Assembly: GCA_013397455.1 (NCBI GenBank)
Contig: VYZB01000388.1
Span: 4,309 to 68,308, forward strand
Length of the DNA stretch: 64,000 nt
From: Crotophaga sulcirostris
Lineage: Eukaryota > Chordata > Aves > Cuculiformes > Crotophagidae
Reading direction: 5' to 3'
The position numbers were made by a program, and so were the translations under genes. Shown in pieces: positions 1-15,100 of the stretch (positions are counted from its first letter, which is position 1; each line of letters begins with the position of its first letter). The notes below the pieces were generated by a model that was given only the letters and a program-made list of their open reading frames with translations, was not told where the DNA came from and did no database searches.

Positions 1-115
1 CCTGTCAAGCGTGTTACAGGTGAAGCAAGCCGTGGCTGTGCTGCTTGCATAAACGTACATGAAAGAGGCTGACTTTTGCTTTGCTTCATGCTTTCTTTAC
101 TCATTTGCTGTGCAG

Positions 116-168
116 GTTAAAGACAATTCTGGAGGAATGTCTGACAAAGCCAGCATATCCAATGAGGA
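116..168 (+). other. Possible small noncoding exon
   Basis: A long pyrimidine tract ending TTTGCTGTGCAG (acceptor at 115) and a GTGAGT donor at 169 bracket 53 bases. The reading frame through it is short and does not match a protein I know. It could be a leader exon of SYN3 or part of a noncoding transcript, or a chance pair of splice-like motifs. Confidence 0.2.
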
Positions 169-3100
169 GTGAGTCCCAGCTCAGTTTGCAATGAAGCTGT
201 TAAACTAAGAAAAAAGGTTTGTTTGATTGATTTGAAGTGATGGTTTTTTTTCTGACTGAATCTGTGTGATTTTTTTTCCTGTAATTTTTTTCTGTGTTGC
301 TAATGATCTACTGTGGCTGATTGACTTCTCTTGATGCCCTTGCCTAAATGATGTCAGAGAGATACGATGAGAAGATGGTGGGGCAGTGTGAGAAAGCCGT
401 GTCAGAAAACAACGAACAATCTCGGGGAGATGAACGAAGCCTGAAACCTTTTGCCTGAAACATTTTTACAGCCACTGCCCTTCATCTGCTTCCAGGTGTT
501 GTGTTGTTGATTGGTATTTAGTAAAGTGGTTTACCTCATATATGTCTTAGTCTGGCTTGAAAATTGGATTGCTTGGGACCTAGCAGCTTTGAGAGATTCC
601 AATTTTGGAAGGCTCACTCAGGCTTTCTTCCTATGCAGGCATTTAGCACTTCTCTCTCTGCTCTTGCTCTAAATGAAAATCAGTCCTGCAGTGGTTTCCA
701 AGAGGGAGAACGTGTCTATGTCATTTTCCTCTGGGGAGACTTGATCTGTGATTGTGCTCACATCTGGGACTAGCACAGAGCTACCAGTAATGATTAGTTA
801 CCAGATGTTTCCTGCCTTTTAGAGCAGTCTTCCTGATGGTCTGCAAAGAAAGTAATGGGTGACCTTCCTGAAGCTCTGGAAGCTTTGCAGATCCCACTGG
901 GACCTGATGGATTTGTAGCCCACTGAGGGGAAAGGTGTGAAGAAGTGGGCACAAGCTGGAAGAGGGGGAATCCCACCTCAACCTAAGGAAAAACATTTTC
1001 TCTTCTGAGGGTGATGAGAGCTCGGTGTTAGAGAGCAGTGCAGGCATGCTCTCCCCTCAGGGTTGGGGAACCAAAGGGTGTCCCATGGCCAGCAGGGCAG
1101 GGCCCAGCCTTGGCTGATGTAAACAAGGAGAGCAAAGCAGTGCCAGGGTGGGCTGGGGTCTGGAGCAACCAGGTCTATGGCCCAGCAGAGGCTCAGCTTA
1201 AACAGAGCCATAGGACACCAGGGACACCATGACAGAACTTGGGCAGGGCCAGCAGTGGTCCTCTGCTTATGCCTCTAGGGGCCTTCCTGGGCTCCAGCTC
1301 AGCCCGCTCATTGCTTATTTATGCTATTGAGAGGTTGTGGCCCTGCACCACCTGCCTTGGCTGACCCTGCTTTCAGCAGGGTAGGGACGGATGAGATGAG
1401 GCACCTTGCAGGCTCGATCATGCTGCACTTTCAAGGCACAACCATCTCCAGTGGTCCAGAAATTTCATGCAAGAGGCTCATTAAAGCACGCAGGAATTGT
1501 TCCTGAAAAAAATGGGGCCTGCACCGTGAAATTTTTGGTGTGTCAAGAAATTCTGCTGCATGGAGCCTCTGGGGACTCGGTGCAGCAAAAGCTGAGGTAT
1601 GTCCTGCACTGCCAATGGCTCTTTGCAAGGGAGCAGTGTTCTGTTTTAGCAGAAAAAGCTGTCAGTCACAGGCAGCGATGTATTGCTGTGCACAGCTATT
1701 TGGCAGGTGTCTTACTTGTTCAAGTAGAGGCATATTTCTTGCCTTGTAGTCTTGATACCAAAACAATAAAGTTACAAAAGCCTTTTAACATCAAAGCAAA
1801 ATGACAGCTCAGTTTTTACCAGTACTGTATTTCAGCTATGTTGCTAGCTGAAAATGGTTTGCAGGCCCAGAGATATTTATAGAGGGCCTCAGTTAAAGAA
1901 ACTGAGTGTTGAAGTTTGTTTTAACAAGCCAAATTAGGCAGCCAAAGGAACTGAATGATCACCCAACACACTGGCACAACAGCCCATGTGGCTGCTAAGT
2001 ATTGCCCGTTGCAGGCAGCACAGTGCAACTGTGACACTTGCTGGCAGGAGCAGGAAGGAGTGCAGGGCTGCGCTCCTTTACAGAGCAAAGATGGAACCTC
2101 TAGGGCTCTACAGGCAGCTGCTAAGGGTATCTGATATATCAACATGCCTCTTTGCTTTCCCTGTTTCGTGTCTAATTGCTCTGCTTGCTGGAGGGAAGTG
2201 TGGTAAGTAACATGGTGCAGTGTCTCTTATTTAAGTGACAAGCTCTGTCTGCAGGATTAGGAAAGCAAATTACTGATGGCACAGAAGTGAGGAAAGGTGT
2301 GAACTTCACAACAGTCTATACAGAATAGCTATTTTTTACCAGTCTAAACTAAAGTGAAAATAAAACCAATTTAAGCAACAGTTTCATTGTTGCTAGAATC
2401 TAAAATAAGCTTACACCGGGACAAACACAGACAATTCCTGAGACTCTCTGCTACTGGATCAGTACAAAGTCTTCAGCTTCTAAATCATAATAAGAAAAAT
2501 CAAATTTACTGGGTGATCCCCAAGTGGCATATACTGATCAGTGTCAACACTGCTCTCTAATGGGACCATCTCTGTAATCTAGTCAAACAGGTTTAGGATG
2601 TTTCTTTTATATCAACTCAGATGGGCCTTACTATTTCTACTTACAAAAATCTGCCAAATAAGAACATAACAGCATCTTCCATGTTTGCACGCTCCATTTA
2701 CAATTGCTTTATTACACCCACTCATTTTTTCCTTTGTTCTAATATCAGCTACAATGCAGCTTATATGGCCACAGAATTAATGTCTTGCAAAAGGTTAGGT
2801 GCACACCAAAATTGCTTTCTGAACCACAGCAGACCTTCAATTTTATCAAATCCCTCTCCTCGTATTCTGGGAGCACTCCAAATAAAAGGACTAACCTGTT
2901 TTCATAAACAATTCCTGTGCTGAATGGCAAAATGACATTGTGTTGCAGGAACTGTTAATGAAAGAGCTTTGCACAACACAAAGAGACGTGAATACTGAGT
3001 ACATTCTACTCAGCCCAGCTCTACTCACATCCATGCAACAAAGTCAATCCAAAGATTTGAGGAATCATGAGTTTGAAGTGCTGTCACCTTCATGCCTGGA

Positions 3101-6100
3101 TGCTTGGCTAGAGAAACCGCAGCATTTGTCATTGGGCAGGAACCAATTGTGAGTTGGTTCACGACAAACGGAATACCTGTTTCAGTAAACCGTAATGAGA
3201 TTTCTAAGTGAAAAGGAAAAGAAAATGCTCTGTTCATTGTGGGCAGTGGGTTAGTTCAGTTCCCAAAGAAGAGAACTACAGTTCTTTGGAAACTGCACAG
3301 ACTAATCAGCAGTTTGGGCTTCGGGGACTAGTTTCAGTTAACTCACAGGATCAAACATCTGTGTCAGTGTAGATAACATGCTTAGCCTGCCTATTCTTCT
3401 ATTAGGTTTTGGTTTGGGTTTTGTGTTAGGGCTTGGGACTATCCCGATTTCTTGTGGACATTTAAATGCTTCTGCCAGCCTATGTAAAAAGCAGTGATGT
3501 CACTGGCACAGAAGAGACAGTGTTCAGCAAAAAGTAACTGAGATTTGACCCAGAACCTCTGCCTATGTGACTTCTCCATGCTCCTTTGTCAGCAGGCAGA
3601 AACCTCTGGCTTCAGAGTTGTCAAGAAATTCCCCTTCTCACACATCCTCAAAAGATCAATAGACCCTCAGTGCAAAGCAGATGAAAACTGAAAGAAGAAA
3701 AAAATCCCTGCCAGTGACTCAGCAACAACTAGGAATAAAGGAGGAGGAAATTCAAACTATAAAGTATAGCAATGAGGTGTCATGGCGTTGCCTACAAGGT
3801 TGTTTCTGCACACTTGTATTACAAATAGCAAATGCCGATAGGACTGGAGAGTTTTCCTTCAGGTACTAATGTGACTGGACTTGAATGCTTGCAATAACCC
3901 TACAGCAAATGTCTCAGAATGGCTTCCCAGAGGCCATGCTCTGTAGACACAACTTAAGCTGCTCAGAGGAGCCTTCTGGTTGACTGTGAAAGTTGTTGGT
4001 GCTTTAGCATGTCTTAATCGCAGTAAATAGCTTTATATGTTTCCAGGTTTTGTGATAACAATAGTACTGCACCAAAAAAGCTTATTTTCATGATACCATG
4101 GCTAAATTCCCAATTGAACAAAATACTATTACACTCTAAAGAGTTTGGCCAAGTGTCAACTTCAAGTGGGCTGGAAGAGCATGAGTCCAAAGCAGTTAAG
4201 AATACCATCATGAAACTTTGGGCTCAGGAGGTTGAACTCCTCATTGATTGATTTATTGATCACAGTACAGATACACCAAAACACGGCTGAGCTGAGTTCA
4301 TGCTTCCCCATTGAATCCCGAAGGATTATTCAGTTTACCTTTATTAGATATACCTTTTTTTGAATGCTCTTCTGCTGTAGTGTGAAAAGAAAAGTTACTG
4401 AGTAACTTCAGGTCAAAAGCCATATCTCGATTACACATGGCAGGGACCCTGTTACAGAGAAGCTGATTAGTAGGTGCATGTTAGCCACAAGAATCTAAGT
4501 TTTGTGCTGATGAAGAAACCATCCTAGAAGGGTGACATGTGCGCTGCATATTACATATGATGGAACCAGGGAATGTTATAATTCTTCCTTTTTCTGCTCA
4601 GACTACCAAAGCTTTTCTCTGAGACAGGTAATGAAAACACATTTAAGTTTCCTTTGTCTGTGTTACCTTGACAGTCTAGCATCACTGATGACAAATGAAA
4701 GCAAAGTGACATATTCATTAGTTAGAGATTCAATTAAGTGTGTTCTTATGTCTGAAGACAGCACCTTAAATTAATTTGTCATGTGGGTTTTTTTCCTGAT
4801 TCCTCTTTGCTGACTTTTTGTCTGCAAGGCTTGCCTTGACAAACTGGTAAATTGCTACTTGGAAGCCCATTGGCTCCTGCAGCTCATTCTCCTGACATGA
4901 AATTGAAATAACGCTTTCGCTCCATTTGTGCTAAACATCAGACAGGTCTGATTTTTCCCCTCTCACCAGCTTTCCCGCACTGCAACTCTGTTGATTTACA
5001 ACTCACTCACCTTAATTTACAGCATGAGAGAGAAGCTTTTGAAACCACAGATTAGAATCTCGACTTGGTTGATTTGCCCATCCTTTCTGAATAGCTGTTT
5101 TCAGTTGCATATAGTTTTCTGCAAGGTCATTTAAGTTCAGGTTTTCTGAAAAACAGCAAAAACTCTGGAAGTCTGGCAGTACTTGTGTAGCAGTCAAAGA
5201 CACCATTGTTGCTTCAATTAAAACAGCACAGACCCCAGTTGCCTTTACCAATGACTTCTGCCTCTGTGCTGTTCTTGGGGTATCCATTGTATGTCACTAT
5301 AAAGCAGAGTGACTGCACTTTGTTATTGCTGCAGAACCTATCAGGCAAAATTTTGATTGAAAGACTTCATGTGAAACATTGCTGTTCTTTATTAATGAAG
5401 ATAAAAGCCCTCATCACTGAACCAGGTGTAGGGATGGTTGGTGAGTGTCCTAGTGCAGTTTGTAAGCAAGATGTACATACAAATGTCCCTCTCTCAGGTC
5501 AAAAATATCCTGCCTATGTCCCACTTGCCTCATCACAACTGACCTGCACTGTCTGAATATGAAAGATCTGCAGAGGACTACTGATGCTTCCACTGCAGAC
5601 TTGAAAACAGTGCTCCTAAATATTTGTGATTGTATTGAACTGCAGCTATTTCTAAGATTAAAAAGATGCATTCATTTTGATAAATGCTAGGCTGTGAATT
5701 GTTTTCTCAGCCTATTTAAAATTTTAAAATAAGAAAAGGAAAAAACACAATGCACACTGAGTACTGAATGGTGTTGCCCAAAATATATCCTGCTTGTATG
5801 AAGAACAGAGAATAGGAAATGATAGGAACCGGGCTCTGGAATATCTTGCTTTCTTGTCAGTTGGCATTATTCCCCCTTCATGTGACAAAACCTAGCGTCT
5901 ATATAAGCTAGCATGCTCCCAGTGAGTGAGAAATCCATTCCCCCTGCCATCTGCTCTCCTGCATGAATAGTTAAGAGGAAACAGGCCCAGTTGGGTAAGA
6001 GAGAGAAGCAGAGAGCAGGCTAATGCAGGAAAAAAATATCCCATCAAAACTAGCTGCAGGCTAGAAGGAGGGAGAAAGGGGAAGATGAATTTCCAGCTGA

Positions 6101-9100
6101 AGGCAAGTGCAGCACACAGTGAATGAGGCTGTTTGCAAAACAGCCAGCAGTGCTTGGAGTGGAAGAGCGGGGAAGGGAGGGAGCACCATTCCAGTTTCAA
6201 GAAACACTGTCCTCGCAAGTGCACTTAGATGAACACTGCCAAGTTCTTCAGGCTGCTGCTGCAGCTCATGACTTCTGTGTGTTCTTTGAGGTGTCCTGCA
6301 TTGGCTAAATAGCAGGACTAGCCAGACTAAAGCTGTGGTCCCCTTCAGAGAAAACCTCCTCTCAGAGTGCCTTGTTTATATTGTCTGAGTATCTCAATCT
6401 TGCATTCAGTTAATCCATTTCCTTTTGCAGTTCACAGTCTCATATCATCCTTTTTTTCTTAGAGCAAGAGATTTGTAGTCCATGTGGCCTTGTAGAATAT
6501 CCAGAAACATGTACCAAAGATGTCCCCCACAACATGACTCTATCTCTCTAATATTGCGTCTTCACACAGAAGGAAATGTTAGTAGCTTTGCAGGAACCTG
6601 TAGTTCTGATTTATGTTCTGTGGGTTCACAGCTAAATGAAGAATCTTTATTGGTCACATCTCTTGCTGACTAAAGATTTTTTTATTATTATTATTTTTTT
6701 AGGAAACCTAGAAACACAGAAATATAAGCACTAAGACCATAAATGTTCATGTTGTGCTTCCAGTAAAAAGATTCGCAGACCACTTTATAGGTAACTAAAG
6801 AAGGCAATTGCTATCCCAACATTTGACTCATCTTCAAGGTAGCTAATCCAGCAAGTTTATAGTCATTAATTTCATACTCTGTATTCAATATTGTGACTTT
6901 TTCCCACTAAACCTTTAAATGAAAATGTGGAACATGGCACCTACTCACTTTTTCCTGGTCATCAGCACTGGCAGAGCGTCAGCACAGGCACCAAAACTTG
7001 TCAGTGCCATTGTACCTAGTACATAATATGCCTAGTAAATACCATGCAATACTGTATCCTGGCCCCAGAGTTGTGACAACAGACACTAAATGCAAGACTG
7101 AAAATGCTAGGGTCTAGGTAAGGTTGTTGTTATCCCTTCTTTCAGTGAAGACTTCTAATTTGATTGGAGAAAACGGAGTGATGAACACCAGGACACTTAG
7201 ACGTGCAGGATGCAGTTCCCTGTTGCTTTACCTCTAGGAGGTATTCCAATATGCATTGCAAAAGAACCTCAACACCATTTGTGTATGCACAGTCATATAA
7301 ATGGTTGTATTTACATTTCATTCCGTAGTATTGACATTTTCACCCCTTTCCGCAGTCATGTAACTTCTGCAAGAATTTAAACGCACACATACACACGGCT
7401 GATGGATGCACACATATTTTTACAACATACAATTTGAAAGCCCTGTTTCAGGGGAAAAAGTTTCATAAGGGGTTTTTTTGTGTATTTTTTTTAATGCCTC
7501 CCTTGTGGCAAAACTTTCCTATGTGTCTCTAGCTGCCTTTTCAATGTGTGACGTGTCTGTCTCGGAACAAGCTGTACAATTCTGTATACCTACCACTCAA
7601 TCTTGTTAACCATGGTTGATTTGTCTTTATTTTATTTTGCTCCTTCTGTGTAAGGTTGGAATAGTTGTGTATCAAAGGGAAAGACTTCCAGAAGCTCCCT
7701 CAACATAATTCCTTTCTTTTGCAGTAGCAAACTCCAGCTTTCTTATATTTTTTTTTGGCATTAATGGGGTCTTTTTTGCTCATCACCAAAGCAGAATGTG
7801 CATATTTTATTTCCTCTCACCTTTACCTCACCCTTGTGATTCCTGCTGATTATTTGGATTTTTATTTCATGCAATAATTAATGTGTTGTAATAAATTAAT
7901 TCTTGGCTTTCTTTCCTCCTTCATTAATGCAGGAAAATCTTTGTTGTTCAAAGAGGTTATGTGTCTGCCAGATTTCACACAACTCATTAAAAAGGAGCTT
8001 TAATACTATAAACAAATCAACCCTCAACCCAAACAAACTTGCATGTGAATCCCTCTCTCTCTCTTGCACAGGTAGCTTTTGGTTTTTCCCTAACTGACAG
8101 TCCAAGATTTGACTTTTTCTTTATTTCTTACTTGTGATGTACGTGTTAGAACCAGAGTGCTTCAGTTCAAGGTAAAGGCGGCTCTGTCCTCATCCTGTGC
8201 ATCCTGGGTATTGTGTGCTTTTATAATATTATTATTAGTAGTAGTAATAACGGTGATGATGATGTGTGTGGATTTCTCTCCTTCCTTGAAGTTCAAGGTG
8301 TTTTGCTTTGTTTTTCTCCTTAAAAGCTGACAGTACATAGTCTGGTACAGTATCTGCTTGTCTACTGACGACAGTGAACTTCTTTGTATTGTAAAGGTTT
8401 GAAATCCTGGAGGACTTCAACACTTCAGAAGAACCACCCACAATGGTTTCTGTTGATCTTTTTAACTTGCACTACAGTAAAAAATCCTTGGGTATTTTCC
8501 TTCTCTCTTAATTAAAGCAGGCTGAAGACTTCTCTGGGAGGTTCTGTGTCTGCTAAATTTTACACATTGCTTTATTTGAGTAAATAGACCCCATAAATAC
8601 GTATGGAGAAGTTGTCCCAGCACAAATAAATTCTTGCGGCTCATTTCAGAAAATATAAACCACTCTGAGTGTTCTACTGGTACTGCTTAGGATGTTGTGG
8701 CACTAGGGGTGTATTGCAGGGAGGTTTTGAACTTCTGCTCCAAGTCCAATGTTGAATAATGGAATGGGCAGAGATTGCTCAACAATGTTTACAAGGAAAG
8801 AGTAGGTGCTATTGCTACAACATCTGAGGCTCTCAATATTGTCCTTCCTTCTCTGTGGGGTCTCTTAGAACTTACTGAATCAGAGAAGTTGCCTACTGAG
8901 CCAGAGAAGAGAAAATATGCATATGTGGAAAAGTGTCTGACTGAGATGTCTAAGGGCATCTGGGAAAGAGTATTTGTGTCTGGAAGCTATAGAAATCTTG
9001 AATCTGTCCACATAGACCCATCCAAAAACGTAAGGAAGTGGAGAGAGAAATATACTCAATATACTATTTAAAACCCATGAAACTGAGAAAAACATCCATC

Positions 9101-12100
9101 TTTGTGTCATTGTGTCATTCAGGCAGGAGGTCATTTAGGCAGCAGCAGCAATAGAAACAATTAAGAAATAGAAAAGACCCCACAGTAGACACCTGTGCAA
9201 AGTCTGTTTGAGCTGTAGATATGAATGTGTTCTCCTGGGTGTTCAGGAGATAGGTTTTGCTTAAGTGTATTTATTGGACAGTACTGGAGAAAACTGACAA
9301 AAATTGATGGGGTATCATTGCCCATCACTTACATGCTTTATAGATGTAACATATGGCACATTTTTTACTACTAGGGCTGTAAACAGCCTTAATCAGTACC
9401 ACTCTCTTTAAAACCAGAGCTGCTACCTTATGCGAATATGGAAGTGTACTTGCATGGCCCGGGGCACTGTGCTGCAAACACCAGAGCTGGGGCTACAGCA
9501 GTAGCATTGGGAACAGCTGAGCAGCACTACTCTGCTCTTCTGCACAAGTTGGCTGACCCTGCACCTCGCACAACAATGTAGCTGGCGTGGTGTACACACC
9601 TGAACTACTGTAGGCACGCTCATACAATGCTGGGTGCTGCATAGATATACTCTAAGAAATGTTAGGGGTGATGGACTTCTTCAGTCTCACAAAGGTATCC
9701 CCAGAGAAGAACAGGCTGTTACTCTGAAGTAACATTGTTTATGATGTCCCAGAGGAGATACAGAAGGTACTCACTGGGAATGGTGGTCAATACTTACGCT
9801 CACCTGCTGTGTCATTTGGTCCTTGCAGCTCTCTCTGGTGCTGTAGCATACACCCAGCTTTCTCTCAAATTTATTCTAACCTGCTGGTGCTGTCTCCTTC
9901 TCTTTTAACATGCTTTGAGAAAGGCATTTAGCCATCAGCGTTAGAGAACATGTTCGTATTTTGGCTCTCTTATCAGTCAGTGAGTAATTCTAAAATAAAG
10001 CATGACTTTCCTGTGAACGTTTCATGTGGTTTCATTTTACAGCCTTATGAATAGCTTCTTGATTCCCATACCCCTGGGAAGTAAGGTGTATTTAAATACA
10101 GTGGTTTCTTGCCCACTGCAGACTGCTATTTGAAATGTTCCCCAAGGATGTGTGCACTTGTGAAACAATTTTTATTCCTTCATCTTTCTTCCACACAGAG
10201 CAAGGCTTCTATCACTCCAAATGAAAGGATCCTGTATGGCTATACCAGAGTCCTTTCACATGACCTGCACTCCGCCCTCTCCCTGTGCAAGTCCCCTCCC
10301 ACCTGGCTTGTTCTGCCCCCTCCTCGTTCCTCCTGCCTCTGCCTGCTTGTTGTAATGTCGTGTGGTTTATGATAATGTCAGATATGTCTCTGTCCAGAGC
10401 CCAGCTGGGCTGCTGCTGCTGCACAAGAGTACATAGTTGAGGTCTTTGCATCATGCCAAAAAAAGTGTCTTGTCCACTCAGCCTATCCAGTTCTTTCAAG
10501 AAACTCCTTTCATACCTTATTTCCTTATTCTAAAGACCTTTCACTCTAGAGCTAGTAGAGGGATAGATAATTTTTAAAAAAAGTTCGATTTAATTGCCAG
10601 AATTCATAATCCCATCCATACTCTTCCAATGATAGCAGGGGCACCTTGACATTAAAAAGCTGAAATTAGTGCTTAATTAGAATATCTGTTCTGCTTTCTA
10701 CCCACAGGTGCTAGATTTAAGTGGTGTTTAAAAGAAGGAAAGGGACAATGCAGCAAAAATTTATTCCTAAAGCCTAGTTTCCTTTTCTTAATCATTCTAA
10801 ACTTCAATTTTTTCCTTTGAGAACTGCAAAGGTACTATTGAGATTTTTTAATAGAGTACTGTTTTGGACTTTAGACCTCAGCGGAAAAGGCAATAAGCCA
10901 AATTATAACCTTAGGGGATAAGGAAACTTCAGATGTGCCAGGAAAAAAAAGGGGGGGAAGGACAAAAATTAACTGCATGTATTACACTGCTAGAGGACCC
11001 AAGGAGAAATCTTCTTCTTATGGCAGATTTAAACCATAAACTTGAAGGCTGGATGCAGTTTTCTTTAAGAAAGGCTCAAACAAAAGTAGCAGAACCCAGA
11101 GTAAGACCTTTGCAGTTATGAAATTATCTCATTGTTAGTAAAACTCAGCCTTGCTTGAGGTATATGAGAGGAAGCAAAAGTATTTCCCCTTTCAACTGAG
11201 CACAACACATGGGTCTGGTTATGACTGGATCATTTAGATCAGTAGTAGTTAATTATCTGTGGACTATACAGAAATAGCAAGTGGGTACTTCGAAGGGCAG
11301 GGAGGGGAGGAGAGTTCTCAGGGAAACAGTGAAAATTAGTCCCTAATTCCCAACATATTTGGGGTACATGATTAAGAGGATACGATCCTAAACTATGACT
11401 TCAGAGTCTGTTGTGAATGCTATTAGGTTGAATGACCTCAGGGTACAGACTTTATGATTTTAGGTAGAAAACTAGATAAGAATAATGGAAAACTTTGCTC
11501 AGAAAAGATAGACTTTCTGGCATGATATATAGAAGCAGGGGTAAAAATCAGATTTTGTTGTGCAGTAATAGGTCTCAAAAATATGCCTGAAATATTGAAA
11601 AGCATCAAGATTTCAGTGTGATTATAGGAAATAATAAGCAATATTAAAGTTGTTGAAATAGAAAGGTTCTTCTCTTCTATTTCTTTTTAGGGTCAATCCT
11701 ACACAGGATAAGACTCTGCAAAATTAGCTTGTTTTGAAAGTAAAGTTGCAGGTGTGTCTAATCTTCCAGGTATTTTACTTTGTACCTATGCTTAGTTGAT
11801 ACCACCATTTTTTAAACTAAACTGTATTTTGAGATACTAATTATGTCATTCCAGGGTGTATATATTCTTTTTTGCAGCTCCAGACATCAGACCCTGGCTC
11901 CTTTTATTCATATGCTTGAGGCTTTTCCCTCAATATAAACCATGAGGGAAGGAAGCTGGGTAGACCTAGGAGAATGAGACAGCCTCTCCCACACCAAGTT
12001 GGCCAAGGGACTTCATGGAGTCCAGTACAGGGCTTTCCATTTAACTTTGATTTTACTTACTCCTCCTTCAAAAGTACCTGAGCTTTTATAAGCAAACAGG

Positions 12101-15100
12101 TTTCTGGTCAAAAATTTTTCTTTTCATTTGCCCTGTGGGATACGCTATTAAGTCAGTGCTGTAAACATATGGCTATGGCCAGCTTCAGCAGTGATCCTCA
12201 GCGACATCACAACAACTGCGTGGGGTGTCTGCTATTGTGAAATCTCCTGCTGTACAGGCTAGTGATTTCTATGCTTGAGTTCCTTAAATTATTAATCTGT
12301 GGAATTGATGGAGCACAGCTGAGCCTCAGAAAAAACTCAGAAGCAAACTTGGAGTCTGTGAAGGCATTTATTTTTATTATTATGGATACATATCACTTGC
12401 CCCAGTGTCACTGTTCATGCAAAGCAATGTTTCACAGCAAGACATTGCCCCTGGAGCCAAGCCCACTTTGCTCTGGAGTATTTTCTAGGCAAGAAAACCC
12501 AAACTCCCACAGTGCCCCCCACAAGGTTGTTTCCTCCAACAAGCCCTTTGGTCCTTTTTGCAGTTGCCTGGCAACCAGGGAAGAGAGGAGGAGGAGGATG
12601 TGAGAGCATGGAGGCACCTGTAAAAGCTGATTATCTGAATCAAACCAATTGGCCAAATCAGGTCTTGTTCTCTTGAGGTCTTTATTTGCAATAGGTCATC
12701 TGCACTGGCCTTTTTTAGATGATTGCCTGCTGAAGGTGAGGATGATGATCCTGATTTAATTTTACATGAGTTTTACCCTAGTAAGAATCCTTTGGCATTA
12801 CCAAAACTGTTCCTCTTGAGTGGGAATAAGTGAGATAAGAAACAAGATTTCTCAGTGCACTGAGCTTACCTGTGGTGTCTTTGCTACCCTCTGTGATTGA
12901 GCAGTGTACCTTGGCTTAAAGGAAACCAAAGAAGAATTCAGCTGAGTTGTCCCTTCTGAACATGAAGTTTAGCCTCAGATTTTGTATGAGATGTTCTCTC
13001 CATTTGTCAAAAGGTCTAAAATCTCTGGAAGACAAAGTAAGTTTTTCCAGTTCAAGAAAGGAAACAAACAAAAAAGCAGAAGTTGCCACCTCCAGTTAAA
13101 TATGTCCAGTGTAGGATTTGAAGTCTGGATGAAAATAATTTTAGAAGCAACAGGGATGTGAGAGAAAGAAGTCAAAGCTGTGCTCAGTGAGTTACGAGTT
13201 ACTGACATGAATCTCACTTTCTGAGGAGTGTCTTGGTCGTTGCTCATGCATTCTGTCTTTGGTCCAATGTTACAGGAGCCTGTATACAGTACAATAATTT
13301 ATGTAGGAGGTATAATGGTAGTATCTCTACTGAAAAGCTGATTAGCTCTTGTTGCAGTTATTTTCTGCCCTGGGGAGGACCCAGAGGTGAGTGTCCAGGT
13401 TGCCTTGTTCAGGTTTGGGCCCTCTGTTCCCTGCATCCTAAGCAAGCACCATAACCTTTGGGATATTGACTATACTGGCACGGAATTAGAACATGTCTCC
13501 GTCTTCTCTAACCTTTGGGAGGGGAAACCTGCCCCATCAGTAAACAACAATATTATTTTCAGCTTGGAAACTTCCATAGCCTAGGAATGTTTCTTTTTTA
13601 CAAAGTAAGGTGAGTGATCTGGTGAAGAAGTGGTGTACCTGTTTTTTTGAAGTTGATTGCAATTAAATAGATTCTCACTCAAAGAGCCTCATGGAAAAAT
13701 ATGATACTTGTGCTTTCTTGTGTTATAATAGCACAGTGCAATAAAGCATGGCTTTTTAAGACCTCATATTGCTATGGTGTTTGAGATGGTGAGGGGTCAC
13801 TGCAACCAATAAATTTATTAAAGTAAATTGTTGCTCAAGTTAGTAAAGAATGACAATAGAAAAATTATTTGTTTTTTTCTTTCCCTAGATTAAGACATGA
13901 TACCTAGAAGGTCTTAAAAATTTTATTAAAATCGCAAGTAACTATTGTTGAAGAATGAAAAATTATTTTAACAGGACTATGTGTGGGGCACTGAAAGATG
14001 TTTTCAGTGAGATGGTAGTACGCTTCTTATAGAAACCACCATACATATATGCAGTAGCAGTGAATCTCCAGGATAATGCATCAGTCTCACTAGGTAAAAT
14101 GCAGCTCGTCCCAAAAACACCTGACTTCAGGAAATAACATCCCAGACACTTCCCAAGAGCCTATTCCTGTTTTGCTATGCATTGCCCTTTCCTTCTCTCT
14201 CTACCCCTGTCTTCTATTCTTCAGAATTTTTTCCGGTGAAACCTGCCACTTGAGTGCATCTGCTGCTCTTATACCATCCCAAGAGCATGTTTGCCAAACT
14301 GATAGCTGTTAAAGAAGGTACCACAATATATTCAGCACAAAAAAATGTTCAATTCAAACTCTCATCTCTCACATGGATTGTGAGTCCAAAACAAGCCCAC
14401 GTGGCTCGTGTGTAGCCCAATCTACTCCTCCTGCTGCAGTGTCATTAGCTAATAAATGATTTTTGCAAAGCTTTGCCAGGGTAGCAGAAAGGGTCAGAGA
14501 GAACACATGTAAAGAAATAACCAGTCTCATTTTCAAGTAGATAAACAATTAAAGACATGTTTTATATTGATTTTCAACCAGGAAGTGGCTGGATCTTACT
14601 AGCAACCTATAAAAGTGGTACCCAGGCCCAAGGAAGAGAACGGCGTCAGAAGATGAACACCCTCAACTCAAGGTTCTGAAATATTGCCACAACATTGTAG
14701 ATAAGGCAGACTAACGATCAGTCTTGGGTCTCAAGGGGTGAACAGGACATCAGATAAGGGAGTATTTACATATTGAAAACAAATACTTGTTATTAGTGAG
14801 TTTTTCATAATTTCTTGAACTTTTAGACCCCTGTAGTGTATATGTTTTTGCCTTGGCAAGTATCCAACTTGGAATATAACACACACAACAACACAATCAT
14901 ATATCTCTCCCTTAATTTCTCAGTTGCTTCTTGTTTTCATGCCTAATCACAGTTGCTCTCATCTGGAGGTGAAAAGGGAAGAGGGAGAGGGAGTTTACTC
15001 CATTTGCCTGTGTGTTTAATTTTCCCTAATTGTGATTATGCTCCCACTTATTACTCCTATTCTCTCAAAGGGTCTTTTGCCCAGTGAGGCATCATTTCAA

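Noticed and set aside
970..1035. Possible CR1 tail remnant
   Set aside because: Only a short stretch resembles the tail and no terminal repeat follows; too weak to annotate.
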